Of a DNA stretch of 42,902 bases, positions 8,599-17,670 are shown in pieces (positions within the stretch are counted from its first letter, which is position 1; each line of letters starts with the position of its first letter). The notes beneath the pieces were generated by a model. The model made no database searches and was not told the DNA's origin. It saw nothing but the letters and a program-made list of their open reading frames with translations. Source of the DNA: Candidatus Woesearchaeota archaeon (GTDB taxonomy: Archaea; Nanobdellota; Nanobdellia; SCGC-AAA011-G17; GW2011-AR17). Where the stretch lies: NCBI GenBank assembly GCA_016235495.1, contig JACRKH010000014.1:1-42902 (forward strand). Direction: 5' to 3'. The position numbers were made by a program, and so were the translations under genes.

Positions 8599-9063
8599 TT
8601 ATATAGGACAAGTGCGCAAACCTCTTTTCATGAGATATTTTTGATGATATTCCTCTGCTTTATAAAAAGTTTCTGCAGGGAGAATTTTTGTGACAATTTT
8701 CTTTTTGTGCTTCTTTTCCCAAGCTTCTTTTGACTGCATTGCTTGTTCTTTTTGCTCTTCTGTATGATAAAATATAACAGAACGATACTGCGCCCCTGCA
8801 TCTGGCCCTTGTCTGTCCATGGATGCGGGATCGTGCTCTTCCCAGAATATTTCTAAAAATTTCTTGTAGGAGATTATTTTCGGATCAAAATCCAACTCTA
8901 CTACTTCGATATGCCCAGTTTTGTTTGTGCAGACTTGCTCGTAGCTTGGATTTTTTATTTTTCCTCCTTCATAGCCTACTGTTGTCCTGATAACTCCTTT
9001 GCTGTTTCTCAATGTCTCTTCTAGGTGCCAGAAACATCCTGCACCAAAGGTTGCCTTTTCCAT
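8599..9063 (-). CDS. msrA: peptide methionine sulfoxide reductase MsrA
   Basis: MEKATFGAGCFWHLEETLR...GYEGG...Y..V......GH.E.V...FDP signature. Confidence 0.95.
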   Translation of the reverse strand: MEKATFGAGCFWHLEETLRNSKGVIRTTVGYEGGKIKNPSYEQVCTNKTGHIEVVELDFDPKIISYKKFLEIFWEEHDPASMDRQGPDAGAQYRSVIFYHTEEQKEQAMQSKEAWEKKHKKKIVTKILPAETFYKAEEYHQKYLMKRGLRTCPI

Positions 9064-9139
9064 TTTTCTGGTTATATTATTAAAGTATATAAAGTTTTCA
9101 GAACAAAAATTTATAAGTGCTGAAGTTTTTCTTTCTTTT

Positions 9140-11029
9140 ATGAAAAAGCTGGTGTTGATAGTTCTTTTGTTTTGTGTTCCTTTTGTCTATGCACAGGTGG
9201 ATAATTATAATAATTACAGCTCCTTAACTGCAGATGTTCTTATTTCTTCTACTGTGCAGAATAGCGGTGCGGTTAAAGATTTCACTGCAGCATTGGGGTT
9301 TTTTCCAAAAGATTATGATTCTCAGCGTGTGATTTCTTCTACAAGCTATTCTGCACCACAGGCAGATGTGACTGAGAGTGAGTCTGCCATTACTTTTCAT
9401 TGGTCGAAAAATTACCCCAGTTATTCTTACAGCTCCCTGCGAAGAGTGGAAAAAACAAATACTCTTGTGGAAGTGACTGATACTCCTACATTCCCTGTTC
9501 CTGTCCCTTCCGATTTAGCAGCCTATACTCTTCCTCAGGGAAAGATTGATATTACTCCTGAGATTGGCGCGCTTGCAGAAAATATTGTTGGCGGGGAGAC
9601 TGATGCGTACAAGGCTGTATTCCTGCTTGCAAACTGGACGCAAAAGAATATTGCATATAATCTTTCCACCTTGAATGTTAATGCTGTAGAAAGTTCTTCA
9701 TGGGTGCTTGAACACCGAGAAGGAGTTTGTGATGAGCTGACTAATTTATTTATTTCTCTTGCACGAAGCCAGGGTATTCCTGCACGATTTGTTTCTGGAG
9801 TAGTCTATTCTAATGTGAATCATGAGTTTGGCGCCCATGGATGGGCAGAAGTGTATATTGATAATCATTGGATACCAGTGGATCCTACTTTTGGCACCTT
9901 TGGCTGGGTTGATCCCTCGCATATTAAGTTCAAGGAAGAATTAGGCTCTAACCAAGCTTCTGTGCAATATGAATGGCTTGGAGCTGATCCTCAGATTCAA
10001 ACGGGGGGGATTATTGTGAACACCAGTGTTGTCTCTGGAGATCCTGATGCAAAAGACTATGTGGATATGAAGATAGAAAGTCTCAGAACGAATGTTGGTT
10101 CTGGGAGCTATGTTCCTTTGCAGTTGGATCTTAGAAATCCTTATGATTTTTATGTTCCTGTGCAGGTCTATCTCAGCAAAGCTCCAGAGGTTGTTGGTGA
10201 AAACAGCAAGAGTATTCTCTTAGAGCCTCATAGTGAGGGTTCTTTATTCTGGATTGTTCGTGTTCCTCTGGATGTGCAAGAGGGTTATTTGTACACGACA
10301 AAGATTGCTGTCAATGATATGTATGGCGGTGTTGCAGAGACGAATTTTACTTTTTCAAATGTATATGATGTTGTCAGCCAGCAAGAAGCTGAAGCACTGC
10401 TTGCACCATTAATGAATGAAGTTACAAAGCCTTATCTTACTGATGTGAGTTTGCAGTGCGCTACAGATAAAGAGTTTTATTATCCTGATGAACAAGGGCT
10501 TGTTGATTGTTCTTTGCAAGGAAACTTGAATAATATACAAGTGTGTTTTGGAGATTCCTGCGCTGCAGGGTCTGAGAAAGTTTATTTTCCTTTAGATGTA
10601 AAGCAATATACAAGCCAGCGATTGGCAGTGCGTGCAGAAAAAGATGGGAAAGCACGACATGCTTATTTTGATTTGCGGATTCTTTCCCCTCCAAATGTCA
10701 CTGTGCAGCATGTGAAGCCAAAGAGCATTGGTTTTCATGAGGAAGGAGTTTTAGAGTTTGATCTGCTCTCTGAAAGTCCTGTGCAAAATTTGAGCCTGAA
10801 GATAGATGGGATTGGTTCTTACAGCATCAGTTCTTTTTCTGGAGAGAAAAATATTCAAATTGCTATTACTGGCAAGGATCTTGCTCTACAGGATATTCCT
10901 TTTACTTTTGATTATCAAGATCAATTGTCGAAGGAGTATCATACAGAACAGCTGGTGCATATTGATGTTCCGGATGTTCCTTGGTGGTACAAAATGTATG
11001 CAAAAATTCTTTCTTGGTTTGCTTTGTAA
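9140..11029 (+). CDS. secreted transglutaminase-like domain protein
   Basis: Signal peptide MKKLVLIVLLFCVPFVYA; REGVCDELTNLFISLARSQGIPARFVSG...FGAHGWAEVYIDNHWIPVDPTFG Cys-His-Asp triad; C-terminal hydrophobic tail; tttata at 9110, 30 nt before ATG. Confidence 0.85.
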   Translation: MKKLVLIVLLFCVPFVYAQVDNYNNYSSLTADVLISSTVQNSGAVKDFTAALGFFPKDYDSQRVISSTSYSAPQADVTESESAITFHWSKNYPSYSYSSLRRVEKTNTLVEVTDTPTFPVPVPSDLAAYTLPQGKIDITPEIGALAENIVGGETDAYKAVFLLANWTQKNIAYNLSTLNVNAVESSSWVLEHREGVCDELTNLFISLARSQGIPARFVSGVVYSNVNHEFGAHGWAEVYIDNHWIPVDPTFGTFGWVDPSHIKFKEELGSNQASVQYEWLGADPQIQTGGIIVNTSVVSGDPDAKDYVDMKIESLRTNVGSGSYVPLQLDLRNPYDFYVPVQVYLSKAPEVVGENSKSILLEPHSEGSLFWIVRVPLDVQEGYLYTTKIAVNDMYGGVAETNFTFSNVYDVVSQQEAEALLAPLMNEVTKPYLTDVSLQCATDKEFYYPDEQGLVDCSLQGNLNNIQVCFGDSCAAGSEKVYFPLDVKQYTSQRLAVRAEKDGKARHAYFDLRILSPPNVTVQHVKPKSIGFHEEGVLEFDLLSESPVQNLSLKIDGIGSYSISSFSGEKNIQIAITGKDLALQDIPFTFDYQDQLSKEYHTEQLVHIDVPDVPWWYKMYAKILSWFAL

Positions 11030-11128
11030 CTACCTTAGTAGAACACTAGTGTACGAGATATAAGTGGTAAACAATAAAAATCCTTATAAATGAGAGAATT
11101 ACGCATTTTTCTGTCGGAGTTGACATGT

Positions 11129-11347
11129 ATGATATGGTGGAAAATTTTAGGGGTTGTCATTGCGGTTTTGCTTGCTTTGTTCATTCTCTATGCACTCTTT
11201 CAGGAAAGTTCTCAGAAGTATTATAGGAAAGCACGAAGATTACATAAGAAAGGCGAGCAGGCTTATATTCATCGTGAGTTTAAAGATGCTGAAGAGTATT
11301 ACCAGAAGGCTGAAGCTGCGCGTAAACGTGCAAGGGAGTTAGAGTAA
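11129..11347 (+). CDS. small membrane-anchored helical (TPR-like) protein
   Basis: N-terminal TM then RKARRLHKKGEQAYIHREFKDAEEYYQKAEAARKRARELE; start moved to internal ATG (11129) because the 11090 ATG lies on the TATA-like cttataaatgag. Confidence 0.6.
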   Translation: MIWWKILGVVIAVLLALFILYALFQESSQKYYRKARRLHKKGEQAYIHREFKDAEEYYQKAEAARKRARELE

Positions 11348-11348
11348 G

Positions 11349-12044
11349 ATGGAATGGTATGAAGAGCTTGATCTTGATGAAAATCCTTTTTCTATGGATA
11401 CTAAATTTTTTGGAAATGATGATGCACTGAAGGAAACTTTCTATGCAATTATTTCAGGGAATATTTTGGTTCTTGAGGGTGCTGAGGGAAGCGGAAAGAC
11501 GAAAATACTCAAAGAAGTTATTCGCAAGTTTGGGGGCTATGGGCGCATTGCGTATCTCAATGCGAAGGAAATGAGCAGAGAACTGAATGTTGAAGAGGTT
11601 CTTGCTAAGAAGAATGGTTTTCTGGGAATGCTGTTTAAGAAATATCCTAAGAATATGATTCTTTTGCTGGATGATGTTGAATCTTTGAGCCCTAAAAATG
11701 TTGAGAGGATTAAATATTTTTATGACAGCAATCATCTTAAGGCTGTTATCATTGCCACAAAAAGTTATGAGAAAATTCATTTTACTGAAAGTTTTACACA
11801 AAGAATAAGAAAAGTCTTTGCTTTGCGGCCGCTCTCAGAGTTTGAAGCAGTGCAAGTTGTCAGAGAAAAAATAGGAGAGCAAGTTCTTAGTGATAGAGTG
11901 CTCAAAGAAACCTATAAACTCTCCGGCAGAAACATGCAAAAGTTTTTAAAGAACTGCGAGCATGTCTGTAAAGTTTATCTTGCTCAGAATAAGTCTCTTA
12001 ATGAAGAAGATGTTAAAAGAGTTTTAGAAAGGGGTGCACAATGA
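11349..12044 (+). CDS. AAA/P-loop ATPase (Orc/ExeA-like)
   Basis: Walker A EGAEGSGKTKIL, Walker B MILLLDDVESL. Confidence 0.85.
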   Translation: MEWYEELDLDENPFSMDTKFFGNDDALKETFYAIISGNILVLEGAEGSGKTKILKEVIRKFGGYGRIAYLNAKEMSRELNVEEVLAKKNGFLGMLFKKYPKNMILLLDDVESLSPKNVERIKYFYDSNHLKAVIIATKSYEKIHFTESFTQRIRKVFALRPLSEFEAVQVVREKIGEQVLSDRVLKETYKLSGRNMQKFLKNCEHVCKVYLAQNKSLNEEDVKRVLERGAQ

Positions 12045-13072
12045 ACGCGATATGGTTTCGAGAGGTAGGGTTTCACAATAATCCTTTCAGCATTAAACCT
12101 GCAGCTTTCCATGATCATGTGGTTGGCTTTGAAAAGGTTGTTGATGAGATTTCTTATGGGATTCTTAATAAAAAGCTTGTTGTTGTTGAAGGAGATTATG
12201 GCAATGGAAAAAGCAGTATTCTTCGAAGGCTATTGAATGATTTTGGCGGGAAGAAACAAGTTATTTATTACAGCTGCAACAGAATGGAAGCACGCTTGGA
12301 TGTCAAAGAGCTGCTGAATGGAAGATATGGATTCTTTGGAAGAATGTTTGACATGAAACCAAGAGATATGATTCTTCTTTTGGATGAAGCACAGGAATTG
12401 AACTCCAAGGATTTTGAAAGATTGCTTTCTTACTATCAGGAAGGCTACATCAAATCTATTGTCCTTATCGGGAAAGGAATTAAGAAAGACCAGATTGTTC
12501 TTGGCTTCAAAACACATCTCTCTGAGGTGAGTTTTGGGGAAATAAATGAAGATATTGCTTTGCAGGTCATTAAGAAACGCATTGGAGATTTACCTCTGCT
12601 CCCCGATTCTGTCATTAGGAAAATTTATCAGCATTCTCAAGGCAGTGTTCGTGTCTTATTGAAAAACTGCGAAGAAGTCTGCAAAAAGGCTGTGGAGACA
12701 GGAAGAAAAAGAGTGACTGAAGATTTTTTGAAGCAGTTCTTCAGCGGGACTTTAGATGTGAAGAAGGAAGATTCTAAAGCTGAAGAAAAGAAAGAAGTTA
12801 AGGCTGAAGTAAAGAAGGAAGAGAAAATTATTGAAAAGCCTCATGTTGAAGAGAAAAAAGCCCCTGGAAGCAAAGTAGTTATCATCGATAAAAGAAAAGA
12901 GAAAAAAGAAATCTTTGCTGAGAAGGAAGAAAAGCCTAAGGCTCCAAAGAAAGAAAAAGGTGAGCCGCGTGTGTACCGGCCAGATGAGTATAAAGGCATG
13001 GTGCAGAACTCTGCTGAAGAACTTTTGGATAAACCTACTGATGAAATCTTCGGTGATGAACAGTATTATTAA
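12041..13072 (+). CDS. AAA/P-loop ATPase paralogue with charged C-terminal extension
   Basis: Walker A EGDYGNGKSSIL, Walker B MILLLDEAQEL; 4-nt ATGA overlap with preceding paralogue. Confidence 0.85.
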   Translation: MNAIWFREVGFHNNPFSIKPAAFHDHVVGFEKVVDEISYGILNKKLVVVEGDYGNGKSSILRRLLNDFGGKKQVIYYSCNRMEARLDVKELLNGRYGFFGRMFDMKPRDMILLLDEAQELNSKDFERLLSYYQEGYIKSIVLIGKGIKKDQIVLGFKTHLSEVSFGEINEDIALQVIKKRIGDLPLLPDSVIRKIYQHSQGSVRVLLKNCEEVCKKAVETGRKRVTEDFLKQFFSGTLDVKKEDSKAEEKKEVKAEVKKEEKIIEKPHVEEKKAPGSKVVIIDKRKEKKEIFAEKEEKPKAPKKEKGEPRVYRPDEYKGMVQNSAEELLDKPTDEIFGDEQYY

Positions 13073-13123
13073 TTTTTATTTTTAATAAATAGTTTTAAAT
13101 AGCAGTTTTCTTTCATTTCTCGC

Positions 13124-13651
13124 ATGGATATTGTCCAATATGCAGGAAATGGCTATCAGGTGGAAGTGCTGAGAAAACTTCCTAAGAGTGGAGACACTCA
13201 AAAACTTATTGTTGTGCAGGGGGGGGATGATGATCTTACACGGCAAGCACTCTCTTCCAAGTTTGTTGATATTCTTTTAGATCCCCATGAAGGCTCGCGA
13301 AGGGATTTCATGCATCACCGAGATTCTGGGCTGAATCAAGTCCTCTGCCATCTTGCTCGGGAGCATAACATTGCTATTGGCTTTTCTTTACAGAGCATTC
13401 TTCGTGCAAAGAACAGAGCAGGAAGTTTAGGCAGGATTATGCAGAACATTCAGCTGTGCAGAAAGTATAAAGTGCGCATGGTCATAGGGAGTTTTGCAGG
13501 CAGTGCTTTGGAAGAAAGGAATATAAAAGATTTGCAGGCTTTGTTCAAGGCCCTAGGCATGACTGGCAAAGAAGTGCAAATGGATTTCGTTGAAGAGCGA
13601 TTGAACTATAAGCGAAGGTTTGTACAAAAGGGTGTCATGCTTGCGCATTAG
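13124..13651 (+). CDS. rnp3: RNase P protein component p30 (Rpp30/Rnp3)
   Basis: FVDILLDPHEGSRRDFMHHRDSGLNQVLCHLAREHNIAIGFSL and adjacent p30-like pattern. Confidence 0.8.
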   Translation: MDIVQYAGNGYQVEVLRKLPKSGDTQKLIVVQGGDDDLTRQALSSKFVDILLDPHEGSRRDFMHHRDSGLNQVLCHLAREHNIAIGFSLQSILRAKNRAGSLGRIMQNIQLCRKYKVRMVIGSFAGSALEERNIKDLQALFKALGMTGKEVQMDFVEERLNYKRRFVQKGVMLAH

Positions 13652-13738
13652 TTCCTTGCCGGACAGCTGGCATGTGCCTGCGCCAGATTTATAAATTATC
13701 TTCTATTTGTGCTTAGAAATCTGTGGACAAGGAGGAAC

Positions 13739-14596
13739 GATGGAAGAGCAAAAAAATGCTTTAGTTGTATTTCAAGATAAAGGAATAAGGAGAATCTGGC
13801 ACGATAATGAATGGTATTTCTCTGTTGTTGATGTGGTTGGTGCTTTGACGGAGAGTGAAGATGCTAGAAAATACTGGAATAAACTTAGTCAGAGGCTTAG
13901 GGAGGAAGAAAGTGAAGTGGTGACAAATTGTCACCAGTTGAAATTACCAGCAGAAGATGGAAAAAAAACTAAGAGAAACTGACTGTGCAAACACCAAGAG
14001 TATGTTTAGGATAATTCAGTCTATACCCTCTAAACATGCAGAACCTTTCAAATTATGGCTTGCACAAGTAGGCTATGAACGTGTCCAAGAGATAGAAAAC
14101 CCTGAGCTTGCACAAAATAGGGTCAAAGAATACTATGAACTCAAGGGATATCCAAAAGAATGGATTGAAAAGAGGCTCAGAGGCATTGCCATTCGGCAAG
14201 AACTTACTGAAGAATGGAAAAATAGAGAAGTAAGAGAAGAAAAAGATTTTGCTATCCTCACAAATGAAATTAGCAAAGCTACTTTTGGGAAAACTGTACA
14301 AGAGTATAAGGATTTTAAAGGGCTACAAAGGAAAAATCAAAATGTGAGAGACCATATGACTGATTGGGAGCTTATCTTTTACTATGCTCGGAGAGAAAGC
14401 GACAACAGATATTACCATTGCGAAAGATGCAAAGGGGCTTGAGGAATGCAAGGATACTGCACAGAAGGGTGGAAAGATTGCCCATGATGCAAGAATGGCT
14501 CTTGAAAAAGAAACAGGAAAATCAGTTGTTTCTGAAAGCAATTTTTTAGAACTTCAAAAGGAAAAAAAGCTAGGGCATAAGAAAAAGGCACCATAA
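13739..14596 (+). pseudogene. BRO-N / DinD-like protein gene with two frameshifts
   Basis: Three consecutive frames encode contiguous parts: MEEQKNALVVFQDKGIRRIWHDNEWYFSVVDVVGALT..., then ETDCANTKSMFRIIQSIPSKHAEPFKLWLAQVGYERVQEIENPE..., then MLGEKATTDITIAKDAKGLEECKDTAQKGGKIA...; breaks at A8 run near 13971 and T4 run near 14380. Confidence 0.8.
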
Positions 14597-14654
14597 TCTT
14601 ATTCTTTTTTATTTTTAGGAAAGATTTATATTTCTATCCATAATTTAGATTTCT

Positions 14655-16724
14655 ATGGCATTAGTTTTCGGGTGCGATGAAGCTGGAAGAGGCCCAGTCA
14701 TAGGCCCCTTAGTCATGTGTGGAGTTGTTGTAGAAGACAAAGATTTAGCGAAGCTTGTGGAGATGGGGGTGAAAGATTCTAAGCTGCTTACTCCTAAGAA
14801 AAGAGAAGCATTATTTGAACCCATCAAAGCTCTTGTGAAGAAGTATAAACTGATTATCATTGAACCTGCAGAGATAGATGAGGCTGTGAACTCTAAGACA
14901 ACGAATCTGAATAATCTTGAAGCAATAAAGACTGCAATGATTCTTAATGAGTTGAAACCTGACAAAGCTATTGTGGATTGTCCGAGTAATAATATTCCTG
15001 CATATACTGCGTTTCTCAAAGCTATGCTCCAATATCCTGTCGACCTTACTTTAGAGCATAATGCAGAGAAGCATGTGCAGGTTGCTGCTGCATCTATTCT
15101 TGCAAAGGTAACAAGAGATAGAATTATTGAAAATCTTAATAAAGAATATGGAGAATTCGGTTCATTACAATTTAATGAAGAAATCCTTATTGAACACAAA
15201 GGCGTGATCTCACTGGAAAGGATTGGACCTCTTGTTGAAAATGGGCCTTGGGATATTAAAGTCTTTTCTTTGAATAGAAATACTTTGAAAATTAAAAAGT
15301 ACCCCGTTACAGGATTTATCGAACATCCAAAAACAGATATACAGGAAGTTTCTCTTGAAAAAGGAAAAATAATTAGAGCTAGCAAAAACCACCCTGTGTT
15401 TTGTTTAAATTCTGATCTTTCTGTTAGCCCTAAAAAAATCTCTGATATTTATATAGGAGATAGAATAGCGGTCTGCGGCTCACTAGAATCTTTTGGAAAT
15501 CTTAAATATCTGGATTTGATAGAACTTCTTCAAGAATCTTCAAGTAAAAAGTCTCCATTATATGTTGGAATTAATGACAAGTCTTTTTTTGAGAAAAAAG
15601 AGGCTGAAATTAGAGCAGCTGCCATTAAAAATGGCTATGGAAGAATAGCTTTTCATAACTGGATGAAGGCAGAACATATTCCCTTACATGTATTTATTCA
15701 GTTACATTCCTCTTCTAAAAACTTTTGTGTTCGCTCTAGAGAAAGAAGAGTAAATCTAAAAAGTTTGTTTCCTATAGACTCAGAGTTTATGTGGTTTTTA
15801 GGGATATACCTTGCTGAGGGCTGGTTAGCAGATTATAACGTCTATATTGCTAGTCAAAATACACAGACTATAAAAAGAATAAAAAGATTTGCAGAAAAAA
15901 ATAATATTAGGTGGTTTTATAATGAAAATAAGAAAGATGTAGCTCTTTCTTCTATCCTTCTTGTGAAAATTGTTGAAAAACTCATTAGAGGGAGAAATGC
16001 ATACACTAAAGAGATTCCACAGTTTATCTTCTCAACAAAAAAAGAGATGATAGAATCCTTCTTAAATGGGCTTTACTCTGGCGATGGTTATGTTAATGCC
16101 TCTGGACTTCCTGAGATTGAATTAAGATCTAAAAGAGTCATAGAACAACTTCAATGGTTACTTTTAATGCTGGGAAATTTTGCAACAAATAGTAAACGTT
16201 ACACCAGACCGGCATTTATCACAAGAGTACTCTCTAAAAATCCAAACTCCTTATGTCCTTATAACCTACCCCTAGTAGTTGGTCCTTATCTTAAAAAAAT
16301 AAGGGTAAATTATAAAATAAGTGCTAGAGAATTAGGTAGAAAATGTGGTGTTCCTCGGGAAACAATAGGAAAGTTAGAAAGAGGCGAAGTGGAATCAATT
16401 CAAAGAGACACCCTTGAAAAAATACTAAAATTTCTTCCAGATAAAAAACTAACTAAACTTCTAAGTTCAAATCTCTGTTGGCTCAAAGTAGAAGATATTC
16501 ACTTACTTGAAGAGGATAAGGTTTATGACCTTGGTGTGGCATTTCATAATGTGGAGAATTTTATAGGAGGAACTACAGGAATAATATTACATAATTCTGG
16601 CTACCCTGCTGATCCTAAGACAAAAGAGTTTTTGCTGAAGAATGCGAAAAAACACCCTGAGATTTTTAGGAAGTCATGGGCTACCTATAAGAATTTAGCA
16701 CAGCAGAAGCTTGGTGCGCATTAG
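14655..16724 (+). CDS. rnhB: ribonuclease HII precursor containing an in-frame intein
   Basis: Extein MALVFGCDEAGRGPVIGPLV...KDSKLLTPKKRE...LEHNAEKHVQVAAASILAKVTRDR...EYGEFG|SGYPADPKTKEFL; interrupted by intein. Confidence 0.92.
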   Translation: MALVFGCDEAGRGPVIGPLVMCGVVVEDKDLAKLVEMGVKDSKLLTPKKREALFEPIKALVKKYKLIIIEPAEIDEAVNSKTTNLNNLEAIKTAMILNELKPDKAIVDCPSNNIPAYTAFLKAMLQYPVDLTLEHNAEKHVQVAAASILAKVTRDRIIENLNKEYGEFGSLQFNEEILIEHKGVISLERIGPLVENGPWDIKVFSLNRNTLKIKKYPVTGFIEHPKTDIQEVSLEKGKIIRASKNHPVFCLNSDLSVSPKKISDIYIGDRIAVCGSLESFGNLKYLDLIELLQESSSKKSPLYVGINDKSFFEKKEAEIRAAAIKNGYGRIAFHNWMKAEHIPLHVFIQLHSSSKNFCVRSRERRVNLKSLFPIDSEFMWFLGIYLAEGWLADYNVYIASQNTQTIKRIKRFAEKNNIRWFYNENKKDVALSSILLVKIVEKLIRGRNAYTKEIPQFIFSTKKEMIESFLNGLYSGDGYVNASGLPEIELRSKRVIEQLQWLLLMLGNFATNSKRYTRPAFITRVLSKNPNSLCPYNLPLVVGPYLKKIRVNYKISARELGRKCGVPRETIGKLERGEVESIQRDTLEKILKFLPDKKLTKLLSSNLCWLKVEDIHLLEEDKVYDLGVAFHNVENFIGGTTGIILHNSGYPADPKTKEFLLKNAKKHPEIFRKSWATYKNLAQQKLGAH
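15162..16595 (+). mobile_element. intein (478 aa) with LAGLIDADG endonuclease motifs and HTH
   Basis: Block A-like SLQFNEEILIEHKGVISLERIGPL, block B-like GKIIRASKNHPVF, dodecapeptides FLGIYLAEGW and FLNGLYSGDGY, C-terminal VYDLGVAFHNVENFIGGTTGIILHN|S. Confidence 0.9.
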
Positions 16725-16751
16725 TTTATGGAAGAACTACTATATCTCCTT

Positions 16752-17000
16752 TTACAAATCTTTCCATGCCTCTTCATCCTCTTTGCTTAACCATTCCTTT
16801 GCCAAAGCTTTTTCACTTGCAAGCGCTGGGGCAATCTTTTTTTTGAATACATAAAGAGGAATAATCTCAATCTTTTCATCAAAGGCAAGAATAACTACTT
16901 TTCCCCCTTCCTTGAATATTTTAGTTTTCCTGAGCTCTTGGGGTATTGCAACCTGCCCTTTGCTGGTTATTGTGGCTGTTCTCATTTCTTTTATTTCCAT
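16752..17000 (-). CDS. AbrB/SpoVT-type DNA-binding protein
   Basis: TITSKGQVAIPQELRKTKIFKEGGKVVILAFDEKIEIIPL. Confidence 0.8.
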   Translation of the reverse strand: MEIKEMRTATITSKGQVAIPQELRKTKIFKEGGKVVILAFDEKIEIIPLYVFKKKIAPALASEKALAKEWLSKEDEEAWKDL

Positions 17001-17188
17001 CTTACTTGTAAGAAGAGTAAGATTCTATAAAAAACTTTGCTTTTAAAGTCATTGGGGATATTAGGCTTCAAAAAGTTTTCTAGGAAATTTTCTAGATATT
17101 TTCAGGAATTATATTTTTGAGTATATGAATATTTATAAATGTGTCAAATGTAGATACTCCTGCATCTTGTTTATAACTGGTCTTTGTA

Positions 17189-17204
17189 CCACAAGATGTT
17201 GTGG
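17189..17204. promoter_or_regulatory. candidate NrdR box (imperfect palindrome CCACAAGATGTTGTGG)
   Basis: 16-bp inverted repeat with 7/8 matching arm positions, 6 bp upstream of the nrdR ATG at 17211. Confidence 0.4.
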
Positions 17205-17210
17205 TTTACC

Positions 17211-17657
17211 ATGAAATGCATCTTTTGCCAACATCAAGAAACAAGGGTTATTGATAAAAGGGACATCGATGGGGAGACAAGAAGAAGAAGGTCATGTTTG
17301 AAGTGCAAAAAGAGGTTTAGCACTTCTGAAAAAGCAAGGGAACTCTTCCTGACCATTGTAAAAAAGGATGGGAAAAGGGAGAAATTTGATGCAGGGAAAC
17401 TGGAAAGAGGCTTTTTGAAAGCCTGTGAAAAAAGACCTGTGCCAGCAGACAAGATTCACCATGTGGTGGAGAAGATTGAGGCAGAGCTGCGGAAGATGAA
17501 TGCCAGAGAAGTCAAGAGCATAGTCATTGGCGACAAGGTGATGAGAGAGCTGAAAAAGCTTGATCAGGTTGCCTACGTACGATTCGCTTCAGTGTACAAA
17601 GAGTTCAAAGACATTGAAGATTTCAAAAAGGAAATACAAGAGATAAAAAGGAAGTAA
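17211..17657 (+). CDS. nrdR: NrdR transcriptional regulator (Zn-ribbon plus ATP-cone)
   Basis: MKCIFCQHQETRVIDKRDIDGETRRRRSCLKCKKRFSTSE and ATP-cone VKKDGKREKFDAGKLERGFLKACEKRPV. Confidence 0.92.
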   Translation: MKCIFCQHQETRVIDKRDIDGETRRRRSCLKCKKRFSTSEKARELFLTIVKKDGKREKFDAGKLERGFLKACEKRPVPADKIHHVVEKIEAELRKMNAREVKSIVIGDKVMRELKKLDQVAYVRFASVYKEFKDIEDFKKEIQEIKRK

Positions 17658-17670
17658 GGGGGATTAAAAA

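Noticed and set aside
14645-15385. 246-aa minus-strand ORF opposite RNase HII
   Set aside because: Antisense shadow of a clear coding region with recognisable extein and intein motifs; no motifs or promoter of its own
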